A stretch of DNA of 64,000 bases from NCBI RefSeq assembly GCF_035989285.1, contig NZ_CP108513.1, forward strand, positions 2,666,001 through 2,730,000, written 5' to 3'. Each line of letters opens with the position of its first letter. Positions within the stretch are counted from its first letter, which is position 1. Below the pieces are notes generated by a model, which saw only the letters and a program-made list of their open reading frames with translations, was not told the origin of the DNA and searched no databases. The stretch comes from Streptomyces sp. NBC_01235 (lineage in GTDB: Bacteria > Actinomycetota > Actinomycetes > Streptomycetales > Streptomycetaceae). The position numbers and the translations under genes were made by a program. Positions 35,426 through 44,838 of this stretch are shown here, in pieces.

Positions 35426-37047
35426 GTGAGGTCCCCTTCGTCGTCGGCCTCGGGCTTGGCCTTGTCTTCGATCAGGTGCAGGTATGCGGTGGGATTGCGG
35501 GTGAAGTCGGTGGGGTGCACACCCGGCGGAGCTTGCTTCTTCAGGCCCTCCCAGAACGCCTCGAACGCCACCCCGGGCTCTTGCTTCTTCCTCGCGGGCT
35601 GGGCCTCCGGACGGGGCTGCGCGAACAGGTCGGGCTTGCCCTCGCGCTCGGCTTCCTGGGCGGCGTAGGCCTCGCGGTAGCGCTGGGCGATCGAGATCGT
35701 GGTCTTGCTGCGCCGCTGGGGCAGGCCCTGCTCGGTCCACTCGGTGACCTCGGGCACCTCGTCGTCGGTCAGGGAGACCCCGGCGGGGATGCGCGGGTTG
35801 GTGGGGCGGCGCTTCTTGGGCGGGCGCTTGGGGCCCTCGCCGATCTGGCTGAGGTCGATCTGCGGCACGGCGGTGGCGCCGATGCCGTGTGCGAAGCCGG
35901 GGGCGGGATCGAGGGTCTGCATCTCGCTCGGCACGATGAGGACGGCCCGGACGCCGCCGTAGGCCGACTTCCGCAGCGAGACCTGCAGGTTGAACGAGGT
36001 GCACAGACGGCCGACGACCGCGAGGCCCAGGCGCGGGGTACCGCCGGCATCCTGGATGTCGACACCCCTCTTGGCCTGCTCGAGCATGCGCTCGGCCTTG
36101 GCGCGGGACTCCTCGCTGAGGCTGACGCCGGCGTCCTCGATCTCGATGGCGATGCCGGTCTGCACCTCGACGGCGTTGACGTGCACCTTGCTCTGCGGGG
36201 GCGAGTAGCGGGTGGCGTTGTCGAGGAGCTCGGCGAGCGCGTGGATGAGCGGCTCGGCCGACAGCCCGCGGATGTTGACCTTGGCGATGGAGTCCAGCTG
36301 GATGCGCCGGTACTCCAGGATCCGGGACATGGCGCCGCGCAGCACGCTGTACAGCGGGACCGGCTGGGGCCAGTTGCGGCTGGGCCGGCCGCCGCCGAGC
36401 ACACCGATGGAGTCGGCGAGGCGGCCGATCAGCGAGGTGCCGTGGTCGATGCGCAGGAGGTCGTCGAAGACCTCGGGGTTGCGGCCGTGGTCCTCCTCCA
36501 TCTCCCGCAGTTCCGCGGACTGCTGGTGGACGATGGCCTGCACGCGGCGCGCGATGCTGACGAAGGAGCGCTGGGCGGAGTCACGCAGGGACTCCTCGTG
36601 GTCGACGATGTCGAGGATCTTCCGGATGACGGCGCGCTGCGCGTCGTCGAGCGCGCGGAACGCAGGATCACCCTCGCCGAGGTCGCGCATCACCTCCCTG
36701 GGGGAATTTCCGGCGCGCAGCCACTCCACGGCGTTGGGCACGAACACCTCGGCGAGGAGGCGGTTCTCCTCCGTATGGCCTGCGACGCACCGTTCCAGGT
36801 ACGCGACGCGCTGGTCCCTCTCCGCGCGCAACTCCCGCAGCAGCCGACCTCGGCGCACCGACTCGGCTCCCGCCACGATCACCAGGAGGGTCGCGACGGT
36901 TCCGCAGACGCCGACGGCGAGCCGGGCCTGCGTCGCCACCAGGGCGACGGCGGCTCCGGTCGCCGCGGCCATCAGTATCGCCGGCAGCAACAGCACACGC
37001 GCGTAGGGAAGTTCTCGGCGACCGGGTGGGGACTGAACACTCACCAT
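35422..37047 (-). CDS. cvnA: Conservon membrane sensor histidine kinase-like CvnA
   Basis: A 541-aa protein with two N-terminal helices (about 17-65), a helical region, and a HATPase domain (about 255-390: LAELLDNATRYSPP, IEIEDAGVSLSEE, RLGLAVVGRL). A long charged tail follows. The phospho-acceptor His region is degenerate, as in other CvnA proteins. ATG follows AGAGGG. It heads cvnABCDE, in which every join up to cvnD overlaps. Confidence 0.94.
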   Translation of the reverse strand: MVSVQSPPGRRELPYARVLLLPAILMAAATGAAVALVATQARLAVGVCGTVATLLVIVAGAESVRRGRLLRELRAERDQRVAYLERCVAGHTEENRLLAEVFVPNAVEWLRAGNSPREVMRDLGEGDPAFRALDDAQRAVIRKILDIVDHEESLRDSAQRSFVSIARRVQAIVHQQSAELREMEEDHGRNPEVFDDLLRIDHGTSLIGRLADSIGVLGGGRPSRNWPQPVPLYSVLRGAMSRILEYRRIQLDSIAKVNIRGLSAEPLIHALAELLDNATRYSPPQSKVHVNAVEVQTGIAIEIEDAGVSLSEESRAKAERMLEQAKRGVDIQDAGGTPRLGLAVVGRLCTSFNLQVSLRKSAYGGVRAVLIVPSEMQTLDPAPGFAHGIGATAVPQIDLSQIGEGPKRPPKKRRPTNPRIPAGVSLTDDEVPEVTEWTEQGLPQRRSKTTISIAQRYREAYAAQEAEREGKPDLFAQPRPEAQPARKKQEPGVAFEAFWEGLKKQAPPGVHPTDFTRNPTAYLHLIEDKAKPEADDEGDLT

Positions 37048-37347
37048 GTGGGCACCCTCTGTAGGGATCTGTCGGCATCTTCGGGATGTTTGGGAACAAG
37101 CGCACGAATACGCCTCAACTCGGTGCGCCGCGGGCGAGCCTAGTCCGACCGGATCATCGCCGCGTCATATTCGGCAACGCCCTGAAACCGACTCCGTACA
37201 TGAAGTAGCCTCAAACCCATTTACACACAGCGAATTTGTTCGAACACGCCACGTGATGATGCACAGGCGTGCGAAACAGTTCACCGGGACGGGTGAGAAG
37301 ACCGCTCCTGAGCACCCCAGGTGCCCTCAAGTTCCGTCAGGCGGTGC
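37048..37347. other. Gap between conservon and TetR gene
   Basis: About 300 nt without a supported gene. It should hold the cvnA promoter (no convincing -35/-10 pair found) and, at its TetR end, a terminator-like stem. Confidence 0.5.
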
Positions 37348-37351
37348 TCAG
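37308..37351 (-). terminator. Stem overlapping the TetR stop codon
   Basis: CTGAGCACC (37308-37316) pairs with GGTGCTCAG (37343-37351); the TetR stop lies inside the stem. No T run. Confidence 0.4.
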
Positions 37352-37974
37352 TTGCCCGCGATGCGCAGGGCCGCGTCGGCGGTGGCCCGGGCGAACTCCG
37401 AGACGGAGCGGTCGGGATCCGAGCGGTGGACGAGGATGACGCCCTCGATGAGTCCGAAGACGAGGTCGGTGCGCAGATCCAGGTCACTCTTCGCGAGCGC
37501 GCCGCCCGCGGCCGTCGCGGCGATCAACTGGCGGTAGGCGTCCTTGAGTTCGCCGCGCACGGCATGGAACCCGGCGAACCGCTCGGTGCGCACCTCGGGC
37601 AGCAGGTAGAGGCCGCCGAGGTTGTGCGAGCCGCCGCAGAGCAGCTCCACGTCGGTGCGGCACAGCTCCCACAACCGGTCCTCGGCCGCCCGCGCGTCGT
37701 CCGCGAGCAGCTCACGGGCGCAGGTCAGCGAGGGTGTGACCGTCGACTCCAGCAGCTCGGCGAGCAGTTCCTCCTTGCCGGAGACGTAGTGGTACATGGA
37801 CGCCTGGCGCATGCCCGCGCGCTCGGCGACGGCCCGGGTCGTGGTGGCGGCGTAGCCGCGCGAGGTGAACAGCTCCGCGGCGGCCGTGAGCAGCTCGGCG
37901 CGTGGCGTGAGCCCGCTGTCCGGGCGTTGCGCGGCCCGTGGCCGGCCCACTCGGCGTCCGCTGCTCGTCCCCAT
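37348..37974 (-). CDS. TetR-family repressor of the guanidine/urea carboxylase regulon
   Basis: A 208-aa TetR regulator with the DNA-binding domain at about 22-75 (AELLTAAAELFTSRGYAATTTRAVAERAGMRQASMYHYVSGK-type, key residues GMRQASMYHYV) and a C-terminal ligand domain with GGLYLLPEVR. It is divergent from the DUF1989 operon with a near-perfect palindrome between them. The same palindrome precedes the APC permease at 29 kb. The ligand is likely guanidine, urea or a pathway product. Confidence 0.88.
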   Translation of the reverse strand: MGTSSGRRVGRPRAAQRPDSGLTPRAELLTAAAELFTSRGYAATTTRAVAERAGMRQASMYHYVSGKEELLAELLESTVTPSLTCARELLADDARAAEDRLWELCRTDVELLCGGSHNLGGLYLLPEVRTERFAGFHAVRGELKDAYRQLIAATAAGGALAKSDLDLRTDLVFGLIEGVILVHRSDPDRSVSEFARATADAALRIAGN

Positions 37975-38073
37975 GCGTTCGATCCTCGCACACGACGCCG
38001 GGCGGCGATCTTCGTGAGGGGCCGGTAACGAGCCGGCAACGCGGCGGCAACGGCGGCGACCCGACCCGCCCCT

Positions 38074-38097
38074 AATTTCTGTCGAGCGACAGAAATT
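38074..38097. promoter_or_regulatory. TetR operator candidate 2, between TetR and the carboxylase operon
   Basis: TAATTTCTGTCG, AG, CGACAGAAATTA: 12-bp perfect arms (38073-38098 in full). It sits 22 nt before the first operon ATG and about 100 nt before the TetR start. Confidence 0.8.
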
Positions 38098-38119
38098 ATC
38101 CCTCAGTCGGAGGTCCCCG

Positions 38120-38944
38120 ATGGCGACAGAGACCACCTACGGAGCCCGCGCCCATGCCCGCTCCCAGGAGGGCACACGCGCCGACGCCATGCCCGTCGTA
38201 CCGGCGGCCGACTGGCCGGCCCCACCCTGCGAGGCGGGCCACCTGGTGTGGGCCGAGACCGTCGCCGGCGGCAACTACACCCACCGGGTCCTCGCGCGCG
38301 GCACCGAGCTGCGCCTGACCGACCTGCGCGGCGACGCCTGCGCCCACCTGCTCCTGTACGTGGACGGCCGCCCCTGGGAGCGATTGAACGTCGCCGACAC
38401 GGTCAAGGTCCAGTGGAACGCCTACCTCGGCGAGGGCGTGCTCCTCCTGTCCGACCAGGGGCGGGTCCTCGCCTCGGTCGTCACCGACACCTCCGGCCGG
38501 CACGACGCCCTGTGCGGCACCTCCACCCTCGCCCGCAACACCGAGCGCTACGGCGACGGCACCCCGCAGTCCGCCTCCCCGGCCGGCCGCGAGCTGTTCA
38601 AGCCGGCCGCCGCGAAGAACGGCCTGGAGCCCCGCGATCTCCCGCCCTCCCTCTCCTTCTTCCAGGGCGTGAAGATCCGCGAAGACGGCACCCTCGACTT
38701 CACCGGCTCGGCCGGCCCCGGCGCCAGCGTCACCCTGCGGGCCGAGCAGGACGTGACGGTCCTGATCGCCAACGTGCCGCACCCGGCCGACCCCCGCCCG
38801 GAGTACGTCAGCACCCCACTGGAGGTCCTCGCCTGGCGGGCGGCGCCCACCCGGCCGGGCGACCCTCTGTGGGACGCCACCCCCGAGGGCCGTCGTGCCT
38901 TCCTCAACACCGCCGAATTTCTCACCGCGAGGGGGCTCGCATGA
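38120..38944 (+). CDS. DUF1989 protein, urea-carboxylase-associated 1 (carboxyguanidine deiminase subunit candidate)
   Basis: A 274-aa DUF1989 protein with a beta-barrel fold (LRLTDLRGDACAHLLLYV; GRHDALCGTSTLARNTERYG). In guanidine-degrading bacteria two such proteins together (CgdA/CgdB) deiminate carboxyguanidine to allophanate; older annotation calls them urea amidolyase-associated proteins. ATG follows GGAGG; it overlaps the next gene by 4 nt. Confidence 0.9.
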   Translation: MATETTYGARAHARSQEGTRADAMPVVPAADWPAPPCEAGHLVWAETVAGGNYTHRVLARGTELRLTDLRGDACAHLLLYVDGRPWERLNVADTVKVQWNAYLGEGVLLLSDQGRVLASVVTDTSGRHDALCGTSTLARNTERYGDGTPQSASPAGRELFKPAAAKNGLEPRDLPPSLSFFQGVKIREDGTLDFTGSAGPGASVTLRAEQDVTVLIANVPHPADPRPEYVSTPLEVLAWRAAPTRPGDPLWDATPEGRRAFLNTAEFLTARGLA

Positions 38945-39558
38945 AGACAGTGGTTCCGGTGAAAACCGTCGTCCCGGCCCGCGCCGCCTGGTCGTCCGTC
39001 GTCCGTGCCGGCGAGACGCTGACCATCACCGACCTGCACGGCAACCAGGCCGTCGACTTCCTCGTGTACGACGCCCACGACACGTCCGTGCGCTACAGCG
39101 CCCCGGACACGATCCACGCGCAGGGCGGCATCTTCCTCACCACGGGCAGTGTGCTGATGTCCAACGAGCACACCCCGCTGATGACGGTGACCGCCGACGC
39201 CGTGGGGCGCCACGACACCGTCGGCGGCGCCTGCTCCAAGGAGTCCAACACCCTGCGCTACGGCCATCACACCTTCGCGCAGCACGCCTGCGTGGACAAC
39301 TTCCTGGCCGAGGGCGCCAAGCACGGCCTCGGCAAGCGGGACCTGGTCTCCAACATCAACTGGTACATGAACGTGCCCGTCGAGAAGGACGGCACCCTCG
39401 GCATCGTCGACGGCCTCTCCGCACCGGGCCTCACCCTCACGCTCCGCGCCGAACGGGACGTCCTCGTCCTGGTCTCCAACTGCCCCCAGATCAACAACCC
39501 GTGCAACGGCTTCGAGCCGACGGCGGTGGAGATGACGATCACCGGGGCGGGCACATGA
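38941..39558 (+). CDS. DUF1989 protein, urea-carboxylase-associated 2 (carboxyguanidine deiminase subunit candidate)
   Basis: A 205-aa DUF1989 paralogue (LTITDLHGNQAVDFLVYDA; GRHDTVGGACSKESNTLRYG; NCPQINNPCNGFEPT). Conserved His, Cys and Glu residues could bind a metal. It is translationally coupled to both neighbours by ATGA overlaps, implying equal amounts of the two subunits. Confidence 0.9.
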   Translation: MKTVVPVKTVVPARAAWSSVVRAGETLTITDLHGNQAVDFLVYDAHDTSVRYSAPDTIHAQGGIFLTTGSVLMSNEHTPLMTVTADAVGRHDTVGGACSKESNTLRYGHHTFAQHACVDNFLAEGAKHGLGKRDLVSNINWYMNVPVEKDGTLGIVDGLSAPGLTLTLRAERDVLVLVSNCPQINNPCNGFEPTAVEMTITGAGT

Positions 39559-42500
39559 CCTTCGACAAACTGCTGGTCGCCAACCGGGGCGAGATAGCCG
39601 CCCGCGTCATCCGCACCGCCCGCGAACTCGGCCTGCGCACGGTCGCCGTGTACTCCGACCCCGACCGCTCGGCGCCCCACGTCCGGCTCGCCGACGAGGC
39701 GGTACGGCTCGGTCCGGCACCCGCGAAGGAGTCCTACCTCGACGCCGACCTCGTCCTGAGGGCGGCCAAGGACACCGGTGCGGGCGCCGTCCACCCGGGC
39801 TACGGCTTCCTCTCCGAGGACGCGGCCTTCGCCCGCCGCTGCGCCGACGCCGGGATCGTGTTCGTCGGACCGACCCCCGGGCAACTGGAGTTGTTCGGCG
39901 CCAAGCACACGGCCCGGGCGGCGGCACTGGCGGCGGGCGTGCCGCTGGCACCGGGCACCGGCCTGCTGTCGGGACTCCCCGAGGCACTGGAGAAGGCGCG
40001 ACTCATCGGCTATCCGGTCATGCTCAAGGCGACGGGCGGGGGCGGCGGCATCGGCATGTCGGCCTGCCACTCCCCCGACGAACTCACCGACGCCTGGGAA
40101 CGCGTCCAGCGCGTCGCCTCCGCCTCCTTCTCCTCCGCCGGTGTCTTCCTGGAACGGCTCGTGGAGCGCGCCCGCCATGTCGAGGTGCAGGTCTTCGGCG
40201 ACGGCGAGGGGAAGGTCGTCACCTTCGGCGACCGTGACTGCTCGCTCCAGCGCCGCAACCAGAAGGTCCTGGAGGAGGCGCCGGCCCCTGGCCTGCCGGA
40301 CCACGTGCGAGCACAACTCGCCTCCGCCGCACGCGACCTGTGCGCCTCCGTCGGCTACCGCTCCGCCGGGACCGTCGAGTTCGTCTACGACGCGGCCCGC
40401 GAGGAGGCCTCCTTCCTGGAGGTCAACACCCGTCTGCAGGTGGAACATCCGGTCACCGAGGAGATCTACGGCGTCGACCTGGTCGCCTGGATGCTGCGAC
40501 TGGCACGCGGCGAGCGGGACGTGGTGGTCGACCCCGGCCCACCTCGCGGCCACGCCGTCGAGGCGCGCCTCTACGCGGAGGACCCGAGCCGGGAACACCG
40601 GCCCAGCGCGGGCCTGTTGACCCGGGTCGAGTTCCCGGCCGGGGTACGCGTCGACGGCTGGGTGGAGACCGGCACCGAGGTGACCACCGCCTACGACCCG
40701 ATGCTCGCGAAGGTGATCGCCCACGGTTCCGACCGGGATCATGCGCTGCGCCGCCTCGACGAGGCGCTGGCCCGCACCCGGGTCGACGGCATCGAGACGA
40801 ACCTGGGGCTAGTGCGGGCGGCGCTCACCGACCCGGACCTCCGCAGGGCCACCCACTCCACCGGGACCCTCGCCACGGTCACCGACCCGACCCCGCGCAT
40901 CGAGGTCGTCTCCGGCGGCACCCTCACCACCGTGCAGGACTGGCCCGGCCGCACCGGCCGCTGGCAGGTCGGCGTGCCGCCGTCCGGCCCGATGGACGAC
41001 CGCTCCTTCCGCCTCGGCAACCGCGCGCTGGGCAACCCCGAGGGCACCCCGGGCCTGGAATGCACGCTCCAGGGCCCGACGCTGCGCTTCACCCACCCCA
41101 CGACGGTGTGCGTGACGGGCGCTCCGGCCCCGGTCGCCGTGGACGGTACGGCGGTGGCGCAGTGGGAGCCGGTGACCGTGCCGGCCGGGGCCCTGCTGGA
41201 GATCGGCGCGCCCGGCGAGCACGGCCTGCGCACCTACGTCCTGTTCGCGGGCGGCCTGGACGTCCCCGCCTTCCTGGGCAGCGCGAGCACCTTCACGCTG
41301 GGCCGGTTCGGCGGCCACGGCGGGCGGGCGCTGCGGACGGGCGACGTCCTGCACGGTGGGACGGTCGCCCGAGGCACGGAGGCCGGGGAGGCCGAGGAAG
41401 CCGCGAAAGCCGCGGACCGGCCGTCCTTCACCGCCGTCTGGCACATCGGCGCGGTCGAAGGCCCGCACGCGGCCCCGGAGTTCTTCACCGAGGACGACAT
41501 CCGCGACTTCTACGCCGCCGACTGGAAGGTCCACTTCAACTCGGCCCGCACCGGTGTCCGCCTGGTGGGGCCGAAGCCGCGCTGGGCGCGCGCCGACGGC
41601 GGCGAGGCGGGCCTGCACCCGTCCAACATCCACGACACCCCCTACTCCGTCGGCGCCGTCGACTACACGGGCGACATGCCGGTGCTGCTCGGCCCGGACG
41701 GCCCCTCGCTGGGCGGATTCGTGTGCCCGGCGACCGTGCTCAGCTCCGAGCGCTGGAAGCTGGGCCAGTTGCGCCCCGGCGACACGGTCCGCTTCCGGCC
41801 GGTGGACGTCACCGGCGCACTGCGCCCCGAGATCGTCGACGGGGGTGTGCTGGCCCGCGACGGCGACGTGACCTACCGGCGCAGCGGCGACGACAACCTG
41901 CTGGTCGAGTTCGGGCCCATGCAGCTGGACCTGGCCCTGCGCATGCGGGTCCACGCGCTGATGGAGGCGGTGGCCGCGGCGGACCTGGCGGGCGTCACCG
42001 ACCTCACCCCGGGCATCCGTTCCCTCCAGATCCAGACGGACCCCCGCCGCCTCCCCCAGCACGAACTCCTCGCGTTCGTCAGGGAGATGACAGCGGCCCT
42101 CCCGCCCTCGGACGAGCTGGTCGTCCCCTCCCGCACCGTGCACCTCCCCCTGTCCTGGGACGATCCCGCCACCCGCGAGGCCATCGCCCGCTACATGGCG
42201 GGCGTCCGCGACGACGCCCCCTGGTGCCCGTGGAACATCGAGTTCATCCGCCGGGTCAACGGCCTGGAGTCGGTGGCCGACGTCTACGACACGGTCTTCG
42301 ACGCGGAGTACCTGGTCCTGGGCCTCGGGGACGTCTACCTCGGCGCCCCGGTCGCCACGCCCCTCGACCCGCGCCACCGCCTGGTGACGACGAAGTACAA
42401 CCCCGCGCGCACCTGGACGGCCGAGAACTCGGTGGGCATCGGCGGCGCGTACCTGTGCGTCTACGGCATGGAGGGCCCCGGCGGCTACCAGTTCGTGGGC

Positions 42501-43088
42501 CGGACGACGCAGGTGTGGTCGCCCTGGCAGCAGCGCGGCGCGTTCGAGCCGGGCTCGCCCTGGCTGCTGCGATTCTTCGACCGGATCCGCTGGTACCCGG
42601 TCGACGCGGACGAACTCCTCGACCTGCGGGCCGACATCACCTCGGGCCGCTTCGTGCCACGCATCGAGGAGGGCACCTTCTCGCTCGCCGAGTACCGGAC
42701 GTTTCTCACCGAACACGCGGACTCCATCACGCAGTTCAGGTCCCGCCAGCGGGCCGCGTTCGCGACGGAGCGGGACGCGTGGGAGGCGGCGGGCGAGTTC
42801 GCCCGGGCGGAGGCGGCGGCAGCGCCGCCCGCTGCCCCGGCCGAGGTGGCGGTCCCGCCGGGCGGCCGACTGATCGAGGCCGAATTCGCCGCGTCCGTAT
42901 GGCAGCTGAACGTGTCTCCCGGCGACGAGGTGACGGCGGGGCAGCCGCTGCTCGCCCTGGAGGCGATGAAGATGGAGTCCAGGGTGCACGCGCCGGTCGA
43001 CGGCGTGGTGGCGCAGGTCCTGGCCCGACCCGGCGACCAGGTCGAGGCGGGGACGGCACTGCTCGTCCTGGCCCCGGCCGCGAGCTGA
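39555..43088 (+). CDS. Biotin-dependent urea/guanidine carboxylase
   Basis: A 1177-aa multidomain carboxylase. The biotin carboxylase part (1-450) has the ATP-grasp loop MLKATGGGGGIGMS and EVNTRLQVEHPVTEE. The carboxyltransferase part (about 455-1085) is a KipA-like then KipI-like pair (VQDWPGRTGRWQVGVPPSGP; DNLLVEFGPMQLDLALRMRV). The biotinyl domain has Lys about 1139 in EAMKMES. It carboxylates urea or guanidine with ATP and bicarbonate. The two DUF1989 genes in the same operon argue for guanidine. It overlaps UAAP2 by 4 nt. Confidence 0.93.
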   Translation: MTFDKLLVANRGEIAARVIRTARELGLRTVAVYSDPDRSAPHVRLADEAVRLGPAPAKESYLDADLVLRAAKDTGAGAVHPGYGFLSEDAAFARRCADAGIVFVGPTPGQLELFGAKHTARAAALAAGVPLAPGTGLLSGLPEALEKARLIGYPVMLKATGGGGGIGMSACHSPDELTDAWERVQRVASASFSSAGVFLERLVERARHVEVQVFGDGEGKVVTFGDRDCSLQRRNQKVLEEAPAPGLPDHVRAQLASAARDLCASVGYRSAGTVEFVYDAAREEASFLEVNTRLQVEHPVTEEIYGVDLVAWMLRLARGERDVVVDPGPPRGHAVEARLYAEDPSREHRPSAGLLTRVEFPAGVRVDGWVETGTEVTTAYDPMLAKVIAHGSDRDHALRRLDEALARTRVDGIETNLGLVRAALTDPDLRRATHSTGTLATVTDPTPRIEVVSGGTLTTVQDWPGRTGRWQVGVPPSGPMDDRSFRLGNRALGNPEGTPGLECTLQGPTLRFTHPTTVCVTGAPAPVAVDGTAVAQWEPVTVPAGALLEIGAPGEHGLRTYVLFAGGLDVPAFLGSASTFTLGRFGGHGGRALRTGDVLHGGTVARGTEAGEAEEAAKAADRPSFTAVWHIGAVEGPHAAPEFFTEDDIRDFYAADWKVHFNSARTGVRLVGPKPRWARADGGEAGLHPSNIHDTPYSVGAVDYTGDMPVLLGPDGPSLGGFVCPATVLSSERWKLGQLRPGDTVRFRPVDVTGALRPEIVDGGVLARDGDVTYRRSGDDNLLVEFGPMQLDLALRMRVHALMEAVAAADLAGVTDLTPGIRSLQIQTDPRRLPQHELLAFVREMTAALPPSDELVVPSRTVHLPLSWDDPATREAIARYMAGVRDDAPWCPWNIEFIRRVNGLESVADVYDTVFDAEYLVLGLGDVYLGAPVATPLDPRHRLVTTKYNPARTWTAENSVGIGGAYLCVYGMEGPGGYQFVGRTTQVWSPWQQRGAFEPGSPWLLRFFDRIRWYPVDADELLDLRADITSGRFVPRIEEGTFSLAEYRTFLTEHADSITQFRSRQRAAFATERDAWEAAGEFARAEAAAAPPAAPAEVAVPPGGRLIEAEFAASVWQLNVSPGDEVTAGQPLLALEAMKMESRVHAPVDGVVAQVLARPGDQVEAGTALLVLAPAAS

Positions 43089-43106
43089 ACCCCGAGGAGC
43101 ACGAGC

Positions 43107-44777
43107 ATGTCCCGCACCCTGTCCCGCGTCCGCGCCGCCTACGCCCGCATCGAGGCCGTCGGCCGCCCGGAGATCTGGATCGACCTGCGGCCGCGCGAGG
43201 AGGCCGAGGCGGAAGCCCGCACACTCGACGAGCGGCTCGCGCGGGGCGAGCACCTCCCGCTCGCCGGCCGGCTGCTCGCCGCCAAGGGCAACATCGACGT
43301 GGCCGGCCTGCCCACCACCGCGGGCTGCCCGGCGTACGCCTACGAGCCCGCCGCGGACGCCCCCGTCGTCGCCCGACTCCGTGCGGCCGGCGCGCTGGTG
43401 CTGGGCACCACGAACCTGGACCAGTTCGCGACCGGCCTGGTGGGCACCCGCTCCCCGCACGGCGCGGTCCGTAACGCCCACGACCCCGCGCGGGTGAGCG
43501 GCGGTTCCAGCTCCGGCTCGGCCGTCGCGGTGGCGCTCGGCATCGTCGACCTCGCCCTCGGCACGGACACCGCCGGTTCGGGCCGGGTCCCGGCCGCCTT
43601 CAACGGCATCGTCGGTCTCAAGCCCACCCGTGGTCTGGTCCCCACCGAGGGAGTCGTCCCGGCCTGCGCCTCGATCGACTGTGTGACGGTGTTCGCCCGC
43701 ACGCTCCCCGAGGCCGAGCAGGCCCTGGCCCACATGGCATCGCCGGCCGGCCGCGCCCTCCCCTCGCTCCCCACCCGGGCCCCCGGCCCGTGGCGCATCG
43801 CGACCCCGTCCCTCGAACAGCTGGGCGAGCTGGACGAGGGCTGGGCGGAGGCATACGAGGCGGCCGTGCACCAGGTCAGGGCAGCCGGGGCGGAGATCCG
43901 CCCCCTCGACCTCACCCCGTTCACCGAGGCCGCCGCCATGCTCTACGAGGGCGCGTTCGTCGCCGAGCGCTACACGGCTGTAGGTGCCTTTGTCGACAAG
44001 TTGCTCGCGGAGGGCGGTGAGGGTCTCGACCCGACCGTCGCGGGCATCATCACCCGAGCCCGGGACATCCCGGCCCACCGGCTCTACACGGACACCGAGC
44101 GCCTGACGGACCTGCGCGCCCGCGCCCTGAGCGAACTGACCGACGCGGACGCCCTGTTGCTGCCGACCACGCCCGGTCACCCCACCCTCGCCGAGGTCAC
44201 CGCCGACCCGCTGGGCGCCAACGCCCGCCTGGGCCGCTTCACCAACTCCACGAACCTCTTCGACCTCGCGGCGGCCGCCGTCCCCGCCGGCGAGGTGAAC
44301 GGCCTGCCCTTCGGCGTGATGCTGATCGGCCCGGCCTTCACGGACGAACGGCTGGTGAGGATCGCGGCCCTGCTGCAACCTCAGGCGTACGTCGCCGTGG
44401 TGGGCGCCCACCTGACGGGGCAGCCGTTGAACCCCCGACTCCTCTCCCTGGGCGCGGTACTGGACCGCACGACGACCACCGCCCCCGTCTACCGCCTGCA
44501 CGCCCTGCGCACGACCCCACCGAAGCCGGGCCTGGTCCATGTGGGCGAGGGAGGCGCGCAGATCGAGGCAGAGGTCTGGCGCCTACCGCAGGAGGGCTTG
44601 GGCCGCCTGCTGACGGCACTGCCCCGCCCGATGACACTGGGCAACGTGGAGCTGGCGGACGGAAGCAGTGTCCCGGGCTTCCTGTGCGAGCCGAGCGCTC
44701 TGAACGAGGCGGTGGACATCACGCAGTACGGCAGCTGGCGTTCATACCTGAACGAGCGTCAGAGGCAGGCCACCTAG
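43107..44777 (+). CDS. atzF: Allophanate hydrolase
   Basis: A 556-aa AtzF/DUR2-type enzyme that turns allophanate into ammonia and carbon dioxide. The amidase-signature triad is Lys60 (AAKGN), the cis-Ser near 135 (GGSSSGSA) and Ser158 (GTDTAGSGR). The C-terminal domain (about 440-556) matches the second domain of allophanate hydrolases (FLCEPSALNEAVDITQYGSW). It lies 18 nt after the carboxylase and completes the pathway. Confidence 0.95.
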   Translation: MSRTLSRVRAAYARIEAVGRPEIWIDLRPREEAEAEARTLDERLARGEHLPLAGRLLAAKGNIDVAGLPTTAGCPAYAYEPAADAPVVARLRAAGALVLGTTNLDQFATGLVGTRSPHGAVRNAHDPARVSGGSSSGSAVAVALGIVDLALGTDTAGSGRVPAAFNGIVGLKPTRGLVPTEGVVPACASIDCVTVFARTLPEAEQALAHMASPAGRALPSLPTRAPGPWRIATPSLEQLGELDEGWAEAYEAAVHQVRAAGAEIRPLDLTPFTEAAAMLYEGAFVAERYTAVGAFVDKLLAEGGEGLDPTVAGIITRARDIPAHRLYTDTERLTDLRARALSELTDADALLLPTTPGHPTLAEVTADPLGANARLGRFTNSTNLFDLAAAAVPAGEVNGLPFGVMLIGPAFTDERLVRIAALLQPQAYVAVVGAHLTGQPLNPRLLSLGAVLDRTTTTAPVYRLHALRTTPPKPGLVHVGEGGAQIEAEVWRLPQEGLGRLLTALPRPMTLGNVELADGSSVPGFLCEPSALNEAVDITQYGSWRSYLNERQRQAT

Positions 44778-44838
44778 AGGTGCGGCTCCGCCGCGTGGGC
44801 GCGACCAGCCACAACCTCCCCGCACCCGCCGAACAAGA

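Noticed and set aside
37975..38119. Guanidine (ykkC-type) riboswitch before the carboxylase operon
   Set aside because: The gap is only 145 nt, mostly GC-rich with the TetR palindrome next to the start; no ykkC-like conserved segments were recognised by eye.
40809..44540. 1243-aa minus-strand frame antisense to the carboxylase and allophanate hydrolase
   Set aside because: The sense strand has unmistakable catalytic motifs; the antisense protein has none.
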